Source: Thermoplasmatales archaeon ex4484_36 (GTDB lineage Archaea > Thermoplasmatota > Penumbrarchaeia > Penumbrarchaeales > EX4484-36). Taken from it: a stretch of 8,894 nucleotides of DNA. The translations under genes and the position numbers were made by a program. The notes below the pieces were generated by a model. That model was not told where the DNA came from. It saw nothing but the letters and a program-made list of their open reading frames with translations, and searched no databases. Location: assembly GCA_002254765.1 (NCBI GenBank), contig NJDV01000050.1:1-8894 (forward strand). The letters are read 5' to 3'. Each line of letters opens with the position of its first letter. The first letter of the stretch is position 1. Shown here piece after piece: positions 6,388 to 8,894 of the stretch.

Positions 6388-7347
6388 CTACTGAAGCGAT
6401 GCCACGTAGAGGGCTGTCTCCCTTACGGCCTCCTCGGAGGTGAAGGTGGGCCTCCATCCCAGCGATTTTATCTTGGAGTTGTCCAGCCTCATGAACTTCA
6501 CATCACCCTTCCAGCCTCTGCCGTCCTCCGTCACTTTTCTGTATTTAAATCGCACACCCTCAAGGCCCATGGCCTCCACAACTATCTCTGCGATCCTCTT
6601 CACGTCCACCCAATCGTCGGAGCCTATGTTGAAAACGTCCACCTGCCTGGAGCACCTTTTCTCCGCAACGAGCATGGCCTCAACGCAGTCCTTCACGTGC
6701 ACATAGGACTTCCTCTGGGTGCCGTCCCCCAGTATTTCAAGCTCTTGAGGGTTCCGCCTCAACTTATTTACAAAATCGTAGATAACTCCGTGGGTAAGCC
6801 TTGGGCCAACGCAATTTGCGAAGCGGAATATAAGGGAGTGGAAACCAAAATAGTGAGAGTAGGAGGAAAGAAGAGCTTCGGCACCAAGCTTTGAAGCGCC
6901 GTAGTGGGATATGGGAAACAGCGGGGCGTAGGTCTCAGGGGTTGGTATCACCTCCGCATCTCCGTAGACCGCGGACGTTGAGGTGAAGAGTATGGTCCGC
7001 GCCCTTCCTGAGTCCTTCATGGCCTCAAGGACACTTCTTGTGGCGAGAAGATTCTGCTCGATGTGTATCCAGGTGTCGCTCTCGCCGATTCTCACCTCCG
7101 GGTTGGCGGCTAGGTGGTAGACAACCTCCACCCCCCCCATAAACTCCTTCAGCTCCTCGGTTCTGAGGATGTCCAATTTATGGAAATCCATATTCGGGTG
7201 GTCCATCACTCCCTCAAGGTATTCTAGCTTGCCCGCGGAGAGGTCATCGACGACAGCAACCTCTCTTCCCCTCTTGAGGAGCTCCTCAACCAGATGGCTT
7301 CCGATGAAGCCTGCCCCTCCGGTAACCAGAACTCTTTTTCCTGTCAT
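6388..7347 (-). CDS. NAD-dependent sugar-nucleotide epimerase/dehydratase (extended SDR, UDP-glucose 4-epimerase-like)
   Basis: The protein has 319 residues, full length for the family. It is an extended short-chain dehydrogenase/reductase, probably acting in the cytoplasm on a nucleotide sugar such as UDP-glucose or UDP-N-acetylglucosamine. Visible features are the NAD-binding loop GGAGFIG (10-16), acidic D34-D35 at the end of strand 2 (preference for NAD over NADP), HLAA (78-81), the catalytic Ser/Thr region TSTSAVYG (122-129), the Y-x-x-x-K pair Y149/K153 in HYGASK, RFANCVGP (175-182), and the substrate-domain motifs GDGTQRKSYVHVKD (207-220) and GWKGD (278-282). The start ATG 7347 has AGGAGG (7360-7355) 7 bases upstream and overlaps the stop of the preceding gene (ATGA). 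The substrate cannot be told from sequence; GalE-like 4-epimerisation is most likely, and a dehydratase cannot be excluded. It could feed sugars to surface glycosylation (inference). Confidence 0.92.
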   Translation of the reverse strand: MTGKRVLVTGGAGFIGSHLVEELLKRGREVAVVDDLSAGKLEYLEGVMDHPNMDFHKLDILRTEELKEFMGGVEVVYHLAANPEVRIGESDTWIHIEQNLLATRSVLEAMKDSGRARTILFTSTSAVYGDAEVIPTPETYAPLFPISHYGASKLGAEALLSSYSHYFGFHSLIFRFANCVGPRLTHGVIYDFVNKLRRNPQELEILGDGTQRKSYVHVKDCVEAMLVAEKRCSRQVDVFNIGSDDWVDVKRIAEIVVEAMGLEGVRFKYRKVTEDGRGWKGDVKFMRLDNSKIKSLGWRPTFTSEEAVRETALYVASLQ

Positions 7348-7706
7348 CTTCCGGCCTCCTCTCTTTTCACCACCACCCCAAGGGCCCCCAATTTTACGTA
7401 TTTTAAAATGTTGCTCGAGAGGAAGCCTATAAGAAAGGTGCCGAGCAGAGCACCTGTCACAACGGCGGCTAACACCTTATAAGGGTTCATTCCGATCAAC
7501 CGCCCTATCACGGTGGCACCGGCCCCCCCAGTGCCTTGAAAGGGGATCATCACGAAGAGAACCAGCGCCGTGAAGGCAAACTTGGAGAGGATCCTTGACT
7601 GAGAGATAACCTTCCTCCCCCTTCTTTCAACGAGCCTGAGCAGGTGTCCGAAGAAGGGTATCTTCTTGGCATAGTCGTAGTTCCAGATGAGGAAGAGGGA
7701 GACCAT
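7344..7706 (-). CDS. Short COG2426-like membrane protein (putative small multidrug export / DedA-related family), N-terminally short
   Basis: The protein has 120 residues. The core FVMIPFQGTGGAGATVIG (51-68), followed by a small-residue-rich membrane segment (about 77-97), matches the P-x-P-G-T-G-containing half of the COG2426 (Sm_multidrug_ex) family. The family is annotated as small multidrug export, and some analyses place it near DedA proteins with re-entrant loops; transport function is not established. Members I remember are about 150-170 residues with an N-terminal membrane half carrying P-x-x-E-L-R-x-x-I-P. That half is absent here, and none of the minus-strand frames of 7707-7906 encodes it. 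An in-frame stop at 7736 limits extension. ATG 7706 has no Shine-Dalgarno site. It may be reached by reinitiation from the small ORF ending 5 bases upstream, or be leaderless from a weak TATA-like GATATTAT (7735-7728). It overlaps the epimerase gene by 4 bases (ATGA). Confidence 0.75.
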   Translation of the reverse strand: MVSLFLIWNYDYAKKIPFFGHLLRLVERRGRKVISQSRILSKFAFTALVLFVMIPFQGTGGAGATVIGRLIGMNPYKVLAAVVTGALLGTFLIGFLSSNILKYVKLGALGVVVKREEAGR

Positions 7707-7711
7707 AGAAT

Positions 7712-7801
7712 CTATGAATGAAAAATGATAATATCACGCGTTTTCTTCTGAAGGTCCGTTGTGAGAAACCTTCTGAAGCCTGCCTCCTTTTCAGCCTCCA
7801 C
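7712..7801 (-). CDS. Possible 29-residue leader ORF before the COG2426-like gene
   Basis: A GTG at 7801 opens a 29-codon frame ending at TAG (7714-7712), 5 bases before ATG 7706. The peptide is charged in its first two thirds (starting MEAEKEAGFRRF) and ends in a short hydrophobic stretch (DIIIFHS). The TATA-like TTAAATAG begins exactly 30 bases before the GTG, the same spacing as at the other promoter-proximal genes here, so it would be a leaderless start. The tight junction with the next ORF would allow termination-reinitiation. No family is recognised. It may be a regulatory leader, a real small protein, or merely untranslated leader; the start geometry is the only positive evidence. Confidence 0.35.
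   Translation of the reverse strand: MEAEKEAGFRRFLTTDLQKKTRDIIIFHS
7745..7778. repeat. Two copies of the near-palindrome CTTCTGAAG
   Basis: CTTCTGAAG occurs at 7745-7753 and 7770-7778, 25 bases apart. Each has 4-base arms around a central base (CTTC-N-GAAG). They lie downstream of the predicted minus-strand start site, between two divergent promoters, where a repressor could bind. They also overlap the possible leader ORF, so codon repetition (Phe-Arg-Arg, Leu-Gln-Lys) is an alternative explanation. Confidence 0.35.
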
Positions 7802-7823
7802 GGATGCGGTGATTGAGGGCGTT

Positions 7824-7831
7824 CTATTTAA
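7824..7831 (-). promoter_or_regulatory. TATA-like promoter of the leader ORF-COG2426-epimerase operon
   Basis: TTAAATAG, read on the minus strand, starts 30 bases before GTG 7801. It is the best TATA match for the minus-strand operon in this intergenic region; a weaker one (GATATTAT, 7735-7728) lies 29 bases before ATG 7706. Confidence 0.55.
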
Positions 7832-7876
7832 CCGTTTTCAGGTTCTCTCCTCACTTGCTTAAGGTCGGGATAATCC

Positions 7877-7884
7877 TTTAAATA
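7877..7884 (+). promoter_or_regulatory. TATA box of the POT transporter gene
   Basis: TTTAAATA starts 30 bases before ATG 7907, with no Shine-Dalgarno site in the intervening C-rich stretch, so a leaderless transcript is predicted. It is divergent from the minus-strand TATA about 45 bases away. Confidence 0.72.
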
Positions 7885-7906
7885 ACATTCTCCCCTTCAG
7901 CGCCGT

Positions 7907-8887
7907 ATGCCCTCCACGAACTCCTTGAAGAGAATCAAGCTCTTTGAGAAGCTCCCCCCCATATTCTGGGTGGTCATCACCTTTGAGCTTATGGAGAGGG
8001 CGGCCTACTATGGTATGCTGGCCATATTGCCCTACTACGCCAGGTACACCCTCGGCATCCCTGCCGGAAGGGTAGGGGTCATAACAGGAGTGATGATGCC
8101 CTTCCTCTATCTCCTCCCCATATTCAGTGGGGCCCTGGCAGAGAAGTTCGGCTACAGAAGGCAGATGCTCTTCGCCTTCGGCTTCCTCTCTACAGTCTAT
8201 TTCCTCATCCCCCGCCTCTCATCCTTCGAGCTTCTCGTTCTTGGTTATATGGCTATAGGTTTCGGCATAGGCTCCTACAAACCCCTTATCTCCTCAACCA
8301 TCGGGAAGGCTACGCCGACTGAGGAGAGAAACCTAGCCTTCAGCCTCTACTATTGGGTGGTGAACCTTGGAGCCGCCATAACACCGGCTATCTTCGCTTT
8401 CACATTCCCCCGCTCCGCCTACGTCTACGCCTATTACGTAGCCTCATCCCTTCTATTCGCGGACTTTGTCCTCTGCTTCTTTTTCTTCAAAGATGCGACT
8501 GAGCCCGACCGCACACTCACTGTGAAGAGATCCGTCCTAAATATCTGGGAGGTTGTTAGGGACCTGAAGTTCGCCGTTTTACTTCTCATCATAGCGGGCT
8601 TCTGGTTCATGTACGCTATGAACAACGTTGTGGTGGTCCTCCACGGGCTTGAGTTCGGTGTGCTCCCCGCATGGTTTCCGCCAGCAGGTGTAGCGGTGTT
8701 CAACCCACTGACCATAGTCCTGGCAGGTCCCCTCCTAAGTAAGGCCGTGGAGAAGGTGGACACTTTAAAGGCGATGCTCACCGGGGTTATAATATACATC
8801 ATAGGCATTTGTGTCCTCGGCTTCATACTCGACTTCTATGCCTTCGTCATTGGGATCATCGTCCTTTCCATGGTAGAAGGATGGTAG
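7907..8887 (+). CDS. POT-family (proton-coupled oligopeptide transporter-like) MFS transporter, prematurely ended, probable frameshift near the 3' end
   Basis: The frame gives 326 residues, whereas POT/PTR2 transporters usually have about 450-500 residues and 12 or more membrane helices. Family marks are strong: the E-x-x-E-R signature in helix 1 (E27, E30, R31, then AAYYGM), the MFS loop SGALAEKFGYRRQ (74-86), the helix 4 lysine K125 in GSYKPLISSTIGK, YYWVVNLGAAITP (148-160) in helix 5, and FNPLTIVLAGP (265-275) in helix 8. The protein would import di- or tripeptides or similar solutes with protons across the cytoplasmic membrane. It ends inside helix 10 at VLSMVEGW. Moving one frame after 8880 would instead read SMVEGMVAY and stay open to the window edge. 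This suggests a one-base deletion, sequencing error or pseudogene. The leaderless ATG is fixed by the TATA box. Confidence 0.85.
   Translation: MPSTNSLKRIKLFEKLPPIFWVVITFELMERAAYYGMLAILPYYARYTLGIPAGRVGVITGVMMPFLYLLPIFSGALAEKFGYRRQMLFAFGFLSTVYFLIPRLSSFELLVLGYMAIGFGIGSYKPLISSTIGKATPTEERNLAFSLYYWVVNLGAAITPAIFAFTFPRSAYVYAYYVASSLLFADFVLCFFFFKDATEPDRTLTVKRSVLNIWEVVRDLKFAVLLLIIAGFWFMYAMNNVVVVLHGLEFGVLPAWFPPAGVAVFNPLTIVLAGPLLSKAVEKVDTLKAMLTGVIIYIIGICVLGFILDFYAFVIGIIVLSMVEGW
8870..8887 (+). other. Repeated ATGGTAG motif at the premature stop of the transporter gene
   Basis: ATGGTAG occurs at 8870-8876 and 8881-8887, with an 11-base period. The second copy supplies the in-frame TAG. A one-base loss in the GG at 8879-8880, or an 11-base duplication, would each explain the early stop. 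Confidence 0.5.
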
Positions 8888-8894
8888 CCTATGA

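Noticed and set aside
6440..7482. Plus-strand open frames opposite the epimerase and COG2426-like genes
   Set aside because: The minus-strand products show full family motifs; the opposite frames read as shadows.
1..8894. tRNA genes, CRISPR repeats, transposases or attachment sites
   Set aside because: Both intergenic regions were read and contain only promoter-like sequence and short repeats; no array, tRNA-like stem set or mobile-element gene was seen.

Overview
The window looks like a chromosomal piece of a euryarchaeon-like archaeon, perhaps thermophilic. The evidence is an archaeal clamp-loader small subunit (rfcS) without an intein, archaeal TATA boxes about 30 bases upstream of start codons, strong Shine-Dalgarno (SD) sites only at genes inside operons, heavy use of AGG/AGA for Arg and ATA for Ile, and secreted proteins full of N-glycosylation sequons. 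The lineage below that level cannot be read from the sequence. The DNA is moderately GC-rich by eye and densely coding. No tRNA, rRNA, CRISPR array, insertion sequence or phage gene was found.

Layout. Positions 2834 to 1 (minus strand) hold three tightly packed genes. Each encodes a protein with a short N-terminus, one hydrophobic anchor and a large, probably extracytoplasmic part; the third (659 residues seen) runs off the left edge. They read away from a 102-base intergenic region that also carries the promoter for a plus-strand operon: a 666-residue secreted glycoprotein with seven beta-propeller repeats, an RpiB-like sugar-phosphate isomerase, and rfcS. This operon ends 4 bases from a convergent minus-strand operon (7801 to 6388), made of a possible 29-residue leader ORF, a short DedA-like/COG2426 membrane protein, and an NAD-dependent sugar-nucleotide epimerase. 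A second divergent promoter region (7707-7906) separates that operon from a plus-strand POT-family (proton-coupled peptide transporter) gene. That gene stops abnormally early beside an 11-base repeated motif, suggesting a frameshift.

How the parts may work together. The left half looks like a cell-surface system: three single-anchor proteins opposite a heavily sequon-bearing propeller protein, under back-to-back promoters. No member of the three-gene cluster was recognised, so this is the best candidate for something undescribed. The epimerase could supply nucleotide sugars for glycosylating these proteins, but that is inference. rfcS appears to lack a promoter of its own and may be transcribed with the surface protein and the isomerase.

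A clear initiation pattern runs through the window. The genes next to promoters have a TATA-like element 29-31 bases before the start codon and no SD, so they are predicted to be leaderless. Most downstream genes have a GGAGG-type SD and short spacings or overlaps.
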